From Gracilibacillus lacisalsi DSM 19029 (GTDB lineage: Bacteria > Bacillota > Bacilli > Bacillales > Amphibacillaceae), in the NCBI RefSeq assembly GCF_000377765.1, contig NZ_KB898663.1:429483-493482 (forward strand): a stretch of 64,000 nucleotides of DNA. Reading direction: 5' to 3'. The notes beneath the pieces were generated by a model. That model saw only the letters and a list, made by a program, of their open reading frames with translations, did no database searches and was not told where the DNA came from. Positions within the stretch are counted from its first letter, which is position 1. Each line of letters starts with the position of its first letter. A program made the translations under genes and the position numbers. Of the stretch, positions 1-8,082 are shown in pieces.

Positions 1-255
1 GATTGAATGAGATTGCAACGTATAACTCCAATTCCGCTGATCTTGGAAATTCTTTCTAGTAGAAGAAAGGACATGACTGATTGGTAGCATTACCTTTATC
101 TGTTTATTTAAATGTTGTAAAAACATGGAATCATTCTCGAGTAATTTTACATATATCTCAGATATAGGCTCAAGATGACGGTAGGTAAGATATAATTGAT
201 GTTCAATGGAAAGCCCGAGGTCTAACGGATCAAATATCATTAACACTTTTTTCAT
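1..255 (-). CDS. Unknown protein, cut by window edge (N-terminal 85 residues)
   Basis: An open frame runs from an ATG at 255 off the left edge. It begins MKKVLMIFDPLDLG and continues without a stop. An AGAAGGA ribosome binding site lies 6 nt before this ATG; a second ATG six bases upstream sits directly against the site and is less likely. It follows sinR and the epsF-like gene in the same direction, so an exopolysaccharide function is plausible. The N-terminus, a short hydrophobic strand followed by charged helix, could be a glycosyltransferase, but too little is present to assign a family. Confidence 0.7.
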   Translation of the reverse strand, partial: MKKVLMIFDPLDLGLSIEHQLYLTYRHLEPISEIYVKLLENDSMFLQHLNKQIKVMLPISHVLSSTRKNFQDQRNWSYTLQSHSI

Positions 256-410
256 GAACATTCCTTCTTTCTATCTACTTTTCACCGTAAATGCTTGCCT
301 GAACCTCTTGGCCATTCTCATACAAGTATATGTAATTGGTTTTTTATTATAACTATTTCTAGTACCTTACTTGGTTATTAAACAAGCAGAAGTCTATATC
401 CACTTTTACT

Positions 411-749
411 TCACTTCTTTGCATCCTTTTGGTTCTTCCATTTAATGAATTCAAAGACGATTCGATATTCATCAAAGTCTGGTTTCGTTATTCCTAAGGA
501 TTTTAAATTATCGACAAACTTGATCCATTCCTCATCATTCGTAAACGGCTGATCTTCTTCTCCTAACAGTGTCACCACTTCAACCTCTAATACTTCTGCT
601 AATTTTTCTACTATTTGAATAGATGGGTTATCATTTAAGTTCCGTTCGATATTACTTAAATAAGATTTTGACACATCGGACCTTTCCGCTAACTCCGATA
701 AAGTTAAATTCTTCTTCTTTCTGATTCGGTTTATATTATTCCCTATCAT
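411..749 (-). CDS. sinR: SinR-like biofilm master regulator (XRE family)
   Basis: This 112-residue protein has the length and two-part build of Bacillus subtilis SinR. An XRE helix-turn-helix covers about residues 5-60, with the SinR-like stretch SELAERSDVSKSYLSNIERN. A short C-terminal Sin dimerisation region follows (about 73-110, with WIKFV and FIKWKNQKD). SinR binds GTTCTYT sites and represses exopolysaccharide genes in B. subtilis. Here the gene sits inside the putative eps transcription unit, directly after an epsF-like gene, whereas in B. subtilis sinR is paired with sinI at another locus. No sinI-like antagonist gene is seen beside it. Identity is well supported by the sequence pattern; its targets here are inferred. 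Confidence 0.85.
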   Translation of the reverse strand: MIGNNINRIRKKKNLTLSELAERSDVSKSYLSNIERNLNDNPSIQIVEKLAEVLEVEVVTLLGEEDQPFTNDEEWIKFVDNLKSLGITKPDFDEYRIVFEFIKWKNQKDAKK

Positions 750-847
750 TTTTACAATACCTCAATCCCATCGATATTCTTTTTTTATCACATTGTTAAG
801 GGTCTTTAAGATGCTCATAGTCTCCCTTTACTCAAGGGAGTGTTACA

Positions 848-1966
848 TTATATGCCATCATCTCTTAGCTGCAAATACGTTTGCTCCGTTTGATGAACTA
901 CTTGCTCTAGATCATATCCTTTATTTATTAATATTTCTGGCGCAATAGGATTTCTAGCTTTGTTCTCATAAGCAGCATACATCGCTTCTAACCACTTTCT
1001 TTTATTATCTATAGGAATGAATTGAACTAGTCCCACTCCCAAATCAACTTCCTTCGATATACTGTCGGAAGCAATAATCGGCAACCCTGCACCTTGTGCT
1101 TCTACTAGAGTTAGTGGTAACCCTTCGGATAAAGAAGGGAAAATAAACAAATCAAATACTTGTAACCATTTTCCCAAATCTTCTTTCGCTCCTAATAAAA
1201 TCACATGATCTTGGATGCGATATTGCTTCACTTTTGCTTCGATTTCTGCTCGTAAAGGTCCATCTCCTACTAATATTAATTTTGATTGCGGAATTCTTCT
1301 GCGGAATCCTACAAATAATTCTATTAAATAATGATAATTTTTTTGGGCAGTAAACCGACCGATATGACCAATAACAAATTCCTTATCGATGATGCCAAGT
1401 TCCTGCCTTCCTTGCTCTCTCAATGAATGCGAATAACAAAAACGCTCTAAATCGATTGCTTTAAACATGATTTCTGCTTGATTGGCCCTTCTTTTAAACA
1501 ACCATTCTGCCGCTTCAGGTGAAGAAGCAAAAAAATGAGTGGCATAGAGTGGAATTAATGAGCTGGCTATCTCATCTAACATCTTTACCGTTCCTGTTGC
1601 GTTACCTTTTGTACGATGACTATGAGCTACTCTTACAGGTATCCCTGTTCTTTTTGCTGCTCTTAAGGGATAGATACTCATCTGATTTATATGCGAATGC
1701 ATAACAATGTAAAACCGATGTCCTTTAAAAAATTGGCGTAATGATTTTCGATAACCCCTTATTCCAGCTTCCTTTATCGACGGAATACGGTATATAAGAC
1801 CGCCTAACTGATGTATTTCCTGATCATAATCTCCTTCTTCATTTGTTAAAAAGTCAAATTGTACTTTGCTTCGATCCAAGTTTCGGTAGACATTCATCAG
1901 CATCGTTCCTACCTCACTTTGGTTCATACTTTCCACCACATGTAAAATTCGAAGTGCACTTTCCAC
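848..1966 (-). CDS. epsF: EpsF-like glycosyltransferase (GT4 fold), exopolysaccharide synthesis
   Basis: The 372-residue protein resembles EpsF of the B. subtilis biofilm operon throughout. Shared parts include the N-terminal RILHVVESMN, VQFDFLT, a VRVAHSH stretch near residue 113, GDGPLR, and the C-terminal donor-site region with FPSLSEGLPLTLVEAQGAG. It should transfer a sugar from a nucleotide donor to a lipid-linked exopolysaccharide intermediate at the inner membrane face. The start is a GTG at 1966 with a GAGGAGG site 7 nt upstream. One oddity: the usual Gly-Gly-x-Glu loop after the first strand reads SEVGT here. The next genes downstream are sinR and a cut-off frame. Orthology to epsF is likely but the exact sugar is unknown. 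Confidence 0.75.
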   Translation of the reverse strand: MESALRILHVVESMNQSEVGTMLMNVYRNLDRSKVQFDFLTNEEGDYDQEIHQLGGLIYRIPSIKEAGIRGYRKSLRQFFKGHRFYIVMHSHINQMSIYPLRAAKRTGIPVRVAHSHRTKGNATGTVKMLDEIASSLIPLYATHFFASSPEAAEWLFKRRANQAEIMFKAIDLERFCYSHSLREQGRQELGIIDKEFVIGHIGRFTAQKNYHYLIELFVGFRRRIPQSKLILVGDGPLRAEIEAKVKQYRIQDHVILLGAKEDLGKWLQVFDLFIFPSLSEGLPLTLVEAQGAGLPIIASDSISKEVDLGVGLVQFIPIDNKRKWLEAMYAAYENKARNPIAPEILINKGYDLEQVVHQTEQTYLQLRDDGI

Positions 1967-2170
1967 CTTTGTTCCTCCTCAATCATTTCATTATAACGAA
2001 CGGTTATGTATATCGTTTTATTGCAGGGCTTTATCTCCCACTGTATGTTAGCAAAACTTATAAGGGTATTAACTCTCCGAACTCCTTAGATTTGCGGATG
2101 ATTTGTACCGTGATAAAGTGGGAATCTATCATTTTTTATGCAAACCTTTAAAACTACATCATTTCTCTAT

Positions 2171-2177
2171 AAAGAAC
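2171..2177 (-). promoter_or_regulatory. Candidate SinR box GTTCTTT
   Basis: The minus strand reads GTTCTTT, an exact match to the published SinR consensus GTTCTYT. It lies just downstream of a TTGACA hexamer (2209-2214) and an AT-rich ATATAT segment that could act as -10, although the spacing is longer than ideal. The site is about 205 bp upstream of the epsF-like GTG. A single 7-mer is weak evidence in AT-rich DNA. Confidence 0.35.
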
Positions 2178-2259
2178 ATAAATATATATTCTCATGATTT
2201 TAATAGGATGTCAACTAACATTTGGAAGTAAGAAAAACCGGTAAACAACGACGTCCATT

Positions 2260-2560
2260 ATTACTTTGGTAGTAATGATAAAATATTTGAACAACTTGAT
2301 CACCACTCCGGCTGCCCATTTCCCTTTCCGTGGGGTTTGCCCTTCAGCTAACTTTTTCGAGCAAAAACCGCTCGAAAAAGTGGATCTTCAGGTCAAACAA
2401 TTCCCACAGGAGTGAAAATGGGCGGCCTTCGTTAAGATCTGCTCTACAACACTAACATAAAGTTAGCGACTTTTACTTTGCCCGCGGAAAGCGTAGTAAT
2501 TAGTTGGAATGTTGCCAATATCCATCAAACCTTTCAAAATAACTACTTCGTTTAACACGG
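2260..2560. repeat. Dispersed long-hairpin element, copy A
   Basis: The core begins CCACTCCGGCTGCCCATTTCC (2303-2323) and closes with GAAAATGGGCGGCC (about 2414-2427), which pairs with it. Nested inside is a second inverted repeat, CTTTTTCGAGC with GCTCGAAAAAG (about 2351-2380). Flanks with TTTGAA on the left and TTCAAAATAACTACT on the right resemble the flanks of copy B at 15.7 kb. No open reading frame is credible in it. It looks like a non-autonomous dispersed repeat (MITE- or REP-like). Outer limits are approximate. Confidence 0.7.
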
Positions 2561-2584
2561 TTATTGCGCTGATTTTATACGTTC

Positions 2585-2623
2585 CATATAAAAATAGAAG
2601 GATGAACATGGCTCATCCTTCTA
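2585..2623 (-). terminator. Intrinsic terminator of the DUF5392 gene
   Basis: A perfect 11-bp stem TAGAAGGATGA/TCATCCTTCTA (2595-2623) with a 7-nt loop is followed on the minus strand by TTTTTATA. It lies 24 bp after the stop codon at 2647. Confidence 0.9.
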
Positions 2624-2646
2624 CTTATTATCTATTTGATTGTTCG

Positions 2647-3090
2647 CTATTCTTCCATCATCTTTCTTCTGTCATTTTCTTCTGTTAAGAAATTAATAAA
2701 TGTTTGTAGCCCCATTTTCGGCTGTGCTTTTATGAGAGAAATATAATCTTTCTTTTTGTGTTCATTTAAGATGTCACTTTTTTCAATTCTAGTTACGATA
2801 TGTTCCATCTCTAATTGTTGGATTTTTTTCTTAATGTGCTTGGATTCTTTATATAACGCCATTCCAACTGCGGCCATCAATGCATAGACAACGACAACGG
2901 CAACCATACCATTTGAAAATCCACCAAAAAACAAGAAAAAGATTAAGTTAAACACCGAGATAAACAATAACGGAACAGCAAACATCATATATTTAGCATT
3001 CTTTTTGATTAAAGGATTTATTTTATGAAATAACTTTTCTAACTCGCCTTTCATAAATGCGGGAATGTTACTGGTAAAAAACGAAACCAT
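2647..3090 (-). CDS. DUF5392-type (YwnF-like) membrane protein
   Basis: The protein has 147 residues. Two closely spaced hydrophobic segments (about 35-56 and 60-80) form a membrane hairpin. They are flanked by a basic N-terminal part starting FFTSNIPAFMKGELEKL and by a charged, helical C-terminal half. Length and arrangement match the Bacillus family represented by YwnF, whose function is unknown. It is a single-gene unit with its own terminator, divergent from the phosphoesterase gene. The family call rests on remembered sequence pattern and is moderately sure. Confidence 0.6.
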   Translation of the reverse strand: MVSFFTSNIPAFMKGELEKLFHKINPLIKKNAKYMMFAVPLLFISVFNLIFFLFFGGFSNGMVAVVVVYALMAAVGMALYKESKHIKKKIQQLEMEHIVTRIEKSDILNEHKKKDYISLIKAQPKMGLQTFINFLTEENDRRKMMEE

Positions 3091-3273
3091 AACGATAACC
3101 TCCTTACTAGAGTTATACCCAAATTTGTTAAAAGAAAAACCTACACCTTTTTCATTGGTATAGGATTCATGACAATTATCTCTATAGTACTATTATATGT
3201 TTCACACCTGTAGAACGTCAAAATCTTTGCTTTAGCAAAAGATAATACCTTATGATGGGGATGAGGTGATAAA

Positions 3274-3993
3274 ATGAGATTCGCTTTTATTTCGGACATT
3301 CACGGAAATGCTGTAGCTTTGGAAGAAGTATTACATGATATCGAAAAGAAACAAGTTGATCGTATTGCCGTACTTGGTGATATCGCCTATCGTGGACCTG
3401 AACCATCCAAGTCAATAAACTTAATTCGGGGATTAAACACGGATGTTATCAAAGGGAATGCTGATCAATGGGTTGTTAGGGGTGTTCGAGAAGGTGAAGT
3501 GCCACAGCAAGCCTTGGAAACCATGCAGCAAGAACAAGAATGGATAAGAAGCCAACTAAATGAAGAGCAAATTTCGTACCTTGAGTCTCTGCCAACAGAA
3601 TTAACATTAGAAGAAGAGGGAGTCCGGCTTCATGCTTTCCATGCAACTCCCGACAGTTTATTTGATGTGGTCTTACCAAATATGAAGGACAATGATCTGT
3701 TAGCAAAATTAACGACAAAGAAAGAAGCAGAATTATATTTATATGGCCATATTCACAAAGCTTACGAACGTACAGTAGAAGGTAAAACCATTATTAATTT
3801 AGGTAGTGTTGGTTTACCTTTTGACGGGATTGCCAAAGCTTCTTATGTAATCATTGATATTGTCGCGGGACAAGTACAAACAAGTCATGTGCGAGTTCCA
3901 TATGATCTTGAAAAAGTGTGCCAGCAATATGAAGAGTTTAACTATCCTAATGTAGAAAAGATGCAGAATATTATTCGCTCTGGTCGCAACTAA
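3274..3993 (+). CDS. Calcineurin-like metallophosphoesterase
   Basis: This 239-residue cytosolic protein shows the full set of metallophosphoesterase motifs: DIH at residues 8-10, GDIAYRGP from 35, GNAD at 61-64, HATP near 123 and GHIHK at 158-162, followed by NLGSVG. These residues bind two metal ions and catalyse phosphoester hydrolysis. The substrate cannot be read from sequence; relatives of this size include YfcE-like phosphodiesterases and uncharacterised Bacillus proteins. A GAGGTG site 7 nt before the ATG supports the start. It is transcribed alone, convergent with cadA. Confidence 0.85.
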   Translation: MRFAFISDIHGNAVALEEVLHDIEKKQVDRIAVLGDIAYRGPEPSKSINLIRGLNTDVIKGNADQWVVRGVREGEVPQQALETMQQEQEWIRSQLNEEQISYLESLPTELTLEEEGVRLHAFHATPDSLFDVVLPNMKDNDLLAKLTTKKEAELYLYGHIHKAYERTVEGKTIINLGSVGLPFDGIAKASYVIIDIVAGQVQTSHVRVPYDLEKVCQQYEEFNYPNVEKMQNIIRSGRN

Positions 3994-4003
3994 TTGATTT
4001 TTA

Positions 4004-4050
4004 GTGCCTGTTCACGAGTTTTTGTGGTATGATCTCGTGAACAGAGGCAC
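4004..4050. terminator. Shared hairpin between convergent genes
   Basis: A long stem (GTGCCT plus GTTCACGAG, paired with CTCGTGAAC plus AGGCAC, with a 2-nt bulge) fills the 61-bp gap between the convergent phosphoesterase and cadA genes. Neither side has a good T-run, so termination is inferred from position and stem strength. Confidence 0.5.
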
Positions 4051-4054
4051 CTAT

Positions 4055-6106
4055 CTATCCTCTTTTTCGCATTAACCTTAATGCATTTAAAACGACCAAT
4101 AATGTCGCTCCCATATCCGCAAATATCGCTAACCACAATGTTAACCATCCCGGTATCACAAGTAAAAGGGCAACAACTTTTAATAACAGCGCTAAGAAAA
4201 TGTTCGCTTTTATAATCCGTAATGTTCGCTTACTTAAGTGAATCGAGTCAGGAATCTTCGATAAGTCATCTCCCATTAACGCAATATCAGCTGTTTCCAA
4301 CGCTACATCCGTACCTGCCCCGCCCATAGCAATACCAACATTTGCTTCAGCTAATGATGGTGCGTCATTGATTCCATCGCCAACCATCGCCACACGGTGA
4401 GTCTGTTTTAATTGTCTTATATAAGCAAGTTTATCTTCGGGAAAAAGTTCTGCCTTTACTTCCGATACGCCAGTTTCTTGTCCAATTTCTTCTGCGACAT
4501 TCGTTACATCGCCTGTTAACATGACTGTATTACTTACCCCTAATCGATGAAGATTAGTAATTTGTTGTTTTACATTCGGTCGAGGCTGATCAGCAACCGT
4601 TACATATCCTATTACTTCGTCATCGGTGCCAATATACAATACTGTATTTGCTGACACTGACGGTAGTTCGCTCTCTTCAAACAGTTTAGCGTTTCCTATT
4701 TTATAGCGGACACCATTTATCACCGCTGCGATTCCTTTTCCGGTAAAGGATTGAAATTGTGTTGCTTCTGGCAACCGCATCCCTTGTGTTTTGTTATGAA
4801 TCGCACGAGCTATTGGGTGTTCAGAGTATGCTTCTAGTGCGCCTGCTATTTGCAATAATTCTTCTTCAGTAATACTTATAGCTTTTACTTCTGTTACTAT
4901 AGGTTTACCTAATGTAAGCGTTCCTGTTTTATCAAAAGCGATAGTCTCAATGTTTGCTAGTTGCTCTAAATGAATTCCACCTTTGATTAGTACGCCATTT
5001 CGCGCTGCATTGCCAATCGCTGTCACAATTGCAACCGGTGTCGAAATGACCAGTGCACATGGACAACCAACAACTAACACAGCTAACCCATTATAAATCC
5101 ATGTCTGCCAGTCTGCGCCAAAGATTGTTGGGATAACGATCACAAGCAAAGCTAATATCATAATCGCAGGAGTGTAATATTTCGCAAAACGATCAACAAA
5201 TTGTTGAGTTGGCGCTTTTTCCGCTTGTGCTTCCTCTACTAAATGAATGATTTTAGCGATCGTTGTATCCTCACTTGATTTGGTTACTTCGACTACTAAT
5301 GCACCTTCCTCATTGATAGAACCCGCAAAAACAGTTGATCCATCTTCTTTTTCAACTGGAACAGATTCACCCGTAATCGCCGCTTGGTTAACGTAAGAGT
5401 TCCCCTCTATCACAACACCGTCCATTGCAATTTTTTCTCCAGGCTTAACAATCATCGTATCTCCAATTCGCACATCTTCAACATCGATTTCAATTAGTTG
5501 ATTATCTCTTTTTATGGTTGCTCGATTTGGTGCAACATCCATTAAGGATTGGATCGAATTTCGTGCCTTATCCATCGAATAACCTTCCAGTGCTTCACTC
5601 AAAGCAAAAAGGAAAACAACAACCGCTGCCTCTGCCCATTCGCCAATAATCGCTGCGCCAATCACGGCAATTGTCATTAATGTTTTCATGTCAAACTGGA
5701 GTTTCAGCAAGTTTCTACTTCCTGTTTTGATCAGATCATAACCACCAATGATAATGGCCATTAGAAAGGTTCCAATTGTTAAAGCATGATGCTCACCGAT
5801 TTGGAAATAGAAGACATAGCCAATCATGACTAATAATAAAGAAAGCATCGTTAACTGGTTTTCTCTTTTTTGGTAAAAAGGAATAGTCGGTGCTTTCGTT
5901 TTTTCAGGATACACTTTAATATGGTCAAAAGCCCCTGCTTCTTCTAACTGTTTGATGGTAGCATTACCATAAACGGTTAATTTTGCAGCAGAAAAATTAA
6001 CATTTACATCATCCACACTTTTAATATTACGGACATTTTTCTCAAACGTAGCAGCACAGTTGGTACATGATAAACCTTGAAGGCGAAAGACTTGTTTCTC
6101 AGCCAA
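4055..6106 (-). CDS. cadA: Cd2+/Zn2+/Pb2+-exporting P1B-type ATPase CadA
   Basis: CadA pumps toxic soft divalent metals out of the cell using ATP. Counting from the preferred TTG start, the protein has an N-terminal metal-binding domain with Cys14-x-x-Cys17, TGES at 245-248 (actuator), the ion-binding Cys-Pro-Cys at 348-350, the phosphorylated Asp392 in DKTGTLT, an SEHP motif near 428 and GDGINDAP at 576-583. Several hydrophobic helices surround these. A longer reading from ATG 6127 is open, but the TTG at 6106 follows a GAAGG site and overlaps the cadC stop by 8 nt (TTGGCTGA), giving a CadA-like N-terminus (AEKQVFRLQGLSC). Cys-Pro-Cys plus the CadC partner favours Cd/Zn/Pb over copper. Confidence 0.9.
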   Translation of the reverse strand: MAEKQVFRLQGLSCTNCAATFEKNVRNIKSVDDVNVNFSAAKLTVYGNATIKQLEEAGAFDHIKVYPEKTKAPTIPFYQKRENQLTMLSLLLVMIGYVFYFQIGEHHALTIGTFLMAIIIGGYDLIKTGSRNLLKLQFDMKTLMTIAVIGAAIIGEWAEAAVVVFLFALSEALEGYSMDKARNSIQSLMDVAPNRATIKRDNQLIEIDVEDVRIGDTMIVKPGEKIAMDGVVIEGNSYVNQAAITGESVPVEKEDGSTVFAGSINEEGALVVEVTKSSEDTTIAKIIHLVEEAQAEKAPTQQFVDRFAKYYTPAIMILALLVIVIPTIFGADWQTWIYNGLAVLVVGCPCALVISTPVAIVTAIGNAARNGVLIKGGIHLEQLANIETIAFDKTGTLTLGKPIVTEVKAISITEEELLQIAGALEAYSEHPIARAIHNKTQGMRLPEATQFQSFTGKGIAAVINGVRYKIGNAKLFEESELPSVSANTVLYIGTDDEVIGYVTVADQPRPNVKQQITNLHRLGVSNTVMLTGDVTNVAEEIGQETGVSEVKAELFPEDKLAYIRQLKQTHRVAMVGDGINDAPSLAEANVGIAMGGAGTDVALETADIALMGDDLSKIPDSIHLSKRTLRIIKANIFLALLLKVVALLLVIPGWLTLWLAIFADMGATLLVVLNALRLMRKRG

Positions 6107-6449
6107 CACGAACACCTTCTTCCGCATGTGCTTTTGCGATCGTCACAAGTTGACGTACATGATCATCTTTTAATGAATAAAAAACAAGCTTTCCTTCCTT
6201 ACGATATTTTGCCAACCCCATATTGCGGAGCATTCGCAAATGATGAGATGCAGTTGCTGTCGAAGATCCAATAATATTCGCTACATCACATACACATAGT
6301 TCTTTTTCTAATGTTAATGCATAGGTGATCTTTAACCGTGTCGCATCAGATAATGCTTTAAAAATCATTTCGACACCTGAAAGTTGTTCTATTTTCGGTT
6401 GCACACGCGCCACAACTGCTTCATCATAACAATATGTTTCACATTTCAT
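6099..6449 (-). CDS. cadC: CadC, ArsR/SmtB-family metal-sensing repressor
   Basis: This 116-residue winged-helix repressor carries the four cysteines of the CadC-type metal site: Cys3 and Cys7 in the N-terminal arm and Cys52 and Cys54 in ELCVCD. The recognition helix region STATASHHLRML follows. In the absence of Cd, Pb or Zn it should bind the palindrome at 6463-6490 just upstream and repress itself and cadA; metal binding releases it. cadA begins inside the last codons of this gene, so the two are translationally coupled. Confidence 0.9.
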   Translation of the reverse strand: MKCETYCYDEAVVARVQPKIEQLSGVEMIFKALSDATRLKITYALTLEKELCVCDVANIIGSSTATASHHLRMLRNMGLAKYRKEGKLVFYSLKDDHVRQLVTIAKAHAEEGVRVG

Positions 6450-6462
6450 TTATCGACACCTC

Positions 6463-6490
6463 ATTCAAACATTCATTTGATTGTTTGAAT
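6463..6490. promoter_or_regulatory. cad operator palindrome
   Basis: ATTCAAAC at 6463-6470 and GTTTGAAT at 6483-6490 form a perfect inverted repeat. It sits directly downstream of the predicted -10 and 13 bp before the cadC start, with half-sites like those of known CadC operators (TCAAA/TTTGA). Confidence 0.8.
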
Positions 6491-6492
6491 AT

Positions 6493-6521
6493 AGTATATG
6501 ATAAAAAGTAGTGAATGTCAC
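6493..6521 (-). promoter_or_regulatory. cadCA sigma-A promoter
   Basis: On the minus strand GTGACA (6516-6521) and TATACT (6493-6498) are separated by 17 bp. The operator follows immediately, as expected for a repressor that blocks RNA polymerase. Confidence 0.7.
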
Positions 6522-6603
6522 TACCTTAAAATCAATTGGCTTGTTTAATAGATGTGAACTTACTTCTTTTTTTTCTCTATTCTACTCCAGAGCCAAGCCA
6601 GTT

Positions 6604-7197
6604 TCATACACTGCCTTTTTCACTAAACGCTGTTAGATGTTCTGTCTGATTATAGCTCTTAATTTTCCAAGTTTCTTCTATCCATCCGATATGATTAATA
6701 CAGCCGTTAACAAGTCTGGTCTTTCCTGACCCGATTTCCCCGTCTGAAAAATTGGATAAAATCGCATTAATTACTGCGCCATGAGCGACAAGGAGCACTT
6801 TCTTTTCTTTATGTATTTGATGTATGTTTTGCAATCCATTTACTAGACGATCCGTAAGTGCTTCAATACTTTCCTGATTAGGATAGTTCCCATTCGGGAA
6901 TACCTCTGCACGTTCCTGAAATGTCATTCCTTCTGCATCGCCAAATCCTCTTTCACGAAAGTCATTCATTTCTATTAAAGGTAAGTGCAAATACTTATTG
7001 ATGATAGTTGCTGTTTCTTTCGCTCGTTGTAAGGGACTTGTTAGGATTACATCCCATTCAAAATCTTGTAAGTAACGACCACATTCATTGGCTTGCGAAC
7101 GGCCACTGTTGTTCAACGGAATATCTGTCTGTCCTTGAATTTTTCCTAAAGCGTTCCATTCTGTTTCCCCATGCCTTACAAAACAAATCGATGTCAA
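6604..7197 (-). CDS. Histidine phosphatase (phosphoglycerate-mutase-like) family protein
   Basis: The RHGETEWN motif places the catalytic histidine near residue 9. Supporting residues follow: SPLQRAKETA, a conserved Glu in RERGFGDAEG, and the second histidine in VAHG. These enzymes form a phosphohistidine intermediate and hydrolyse small phosphate esters; members close to this size include PhoE-type broad phosphatases. The preferred start is TTG at 7197, because an AAAGGAGAGG site lies 5 nt before it; the open frame extends 14 codons further upstream into the preceding gene without a site. It probably forms an operon with the HD-domain gene 16 bp upstream. Confidence 0.8.
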   Translation of the reverse strand: MTSICFVRHGETEWNALGKIQGQTDIPLNNSGRSQANECGRYLQDFEWDVILTSPLQRAKETATIINKYLHLPLIEMNDFRERGFGDAEGMTFQERAEVFPNGNYPNQESIEALTDRLVNGLQNIHQIHKEKKVLLVAHGAVINAILSNFSDGEIGSGKTRLVNGCINHIGWIEETWKIKSYNQTEHLTAFSEKGSV

Positions 7198-7213
7198 ATT
7201 AACCTCTCCTTTA

Positions 7214-7870
7214 TTATTCAGGTCTTTTAACTTCACCAACCTCTAGATAAAAAGCATCTAAAAATTGTTCCATCACAAGATGTCTTTCTTGTGCTAAACG
7301 ATATCCTGCTTTTGTATTCATCAAATCTTTTAATTTCAACAGTTTTTCATAGAAATGATGAATCGCACTTGTTTTACCTTGACGGTACTCTTCTGTTGTC
7401 ATTTGTTCTCGCACTTCTATTTCTGGATCATAGATTGGTTGCCCCTTTTTACCAGCATAAACAAAGCACCGGGCAATCCCAACTGCTCCAATTGCATCCA
7501 ACCTGTCTGCATCTTGCACAACTTGTCCTTCCATTGAGTCGAGCTGTTTGCTGTTACCGCCTTTAAATGACATATCCTTTATAATCGTTAGAATATGTTC
7601 GATAACATCTTGATCTACCTGATGTTGAACAAGCCAATCTTGAATTGCTGCTAACCCCTTCTCTTCACTTTCTACTACTTTATCATCTGCTAAATCGTGT
7701 AATAATGCTGCAAGTGTCACTACAAAAAGATCAGCATTTTCTTCAGTAGCAAGTTTTTTTGCTGTAGTCGTCACTCGTTCAATATGATACCAATCATGAC
7801 CAGATCCTTCACCTAATAACTGCTTACGTACCATCTCTTCTGTCTTTTGGATTACTGTTCCCTGTTCCAT
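7214..7870 (-). CDS. HD-domain phosphohydrolase (YpgQ-like)
   Basis: The 218-residue protein has the metal-binding HD pattern: GHDWYHIERV (His25, His29), LLHDLADD (His58-Asp59) and a late Asp in QDADRLDAIG near 120-122. B. subtilis YpgQ, of similar size and motif layout, is a nucleotide pyrophosphohydrolase, so nucleotide hydrolysis is a fair guess, not shown. A GGAGGTG site supports the ATG. The region just upstream (7890-8040) is a repeat array instead of an ordinary spacer. It is followed closely by the histidine phosphatase gene. Confidence 0.75.
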   Translation of the reverse strand: MEQGTVIQKTEEMVRKQLLGEGSGHDWYHIERVTTTAKKLATEENADLFVVTLAALLHDLADDKVVESEEKGLAAIQDWLVQHQVDQDVIEHILTIIKDMSFKGGNSKQLDSMEGQVVQDADRLDAIGAVGIARCFVYAGKKGQPIYDPEIEVREQMTTEEYRQGKTSAIHHFYEKLLKLKDLMNTKAGYRLAQERHLVMEQFLDAFYLEVGEVKRPE

Positions 7871-7889
7871 TTTATCACCTCCATGAAGT

Positions 7890-8040
7890 TTATCGGGAAA
7901 ACTGCTGAATGAAATTGTAGGATTTCCCCGTAAAGATGATTTAACCGGGAAAAGTGTCTATGAAATAGGTGCGTTTTCCCGGTAATAAGGAAATTACGGG
8001 GAAATCTATCAAATAAATTGAGAGGTTTCCCGGTAATTGT
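7890..8040. repeat. Intergenic inverted-pair array 1 (TTTCCCGGTAA, about 52-bp period)
   Basis: TTTCCCGGTAA-like words alternate with their reverse complement. GGGAAA occurs at 7895, 7947 and 7999 (52-bp steps) and TTTCCC at 7923, 7975 and 8026. Neighbouring opposite words can pair into short hairpins. The array fills the space between the trmL terminator and the HD-domain gene. Reading frames across it are not credible genes. Confidence 0.8.
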
Positions 8041-8051
8041 TTTTCCAATAC

Positions 8052-8082
8052 TCAAAAAACCACAACAATTTATGCTGTGGTT
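8052..8082 (-). terminator. trmL terminator
   Basis: The stem AACCACA/TGTGGTT (8058-8082) overlaps the trmL stop codon and is followed on the minus strand by a TTTTTT run. Confidence 0.85.

Larger units (their letters stand above)
1967..2646. other. 680-bp non-coding region: eps leader, repeat element, terminator
   Basis: No convincing gene is present. From left to right it holds a roughly 200-base leader for the epsF-like gene, a candidate promoter (TTGACA on the minus strand at 2209-2214) with a SinR-type box at 2171-2177, a long imperfect-hairpin repeat element (about 2260-2560) and the terminator of the DUF5392 gene (2585-2623). Confidence 0.6.

Noticed and set aside
822..840. Terminator between the epsF-like gene and sinR
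   Set aside because: CTCCCTT/AAGGGAG forms a 7-bp stem, but no T-run follows on the minus strand, so the genes may still share a transcript.
2260..2560. Insertion sequence
   Set aside because: No transposase frame and no clear target duplication; only a non-coding hairpin element is supported.
7852..8055. Minus-strand frame across array 1
   Set aside because: Made of array words and overlapping the start of the HD-domain gene; no start signal.
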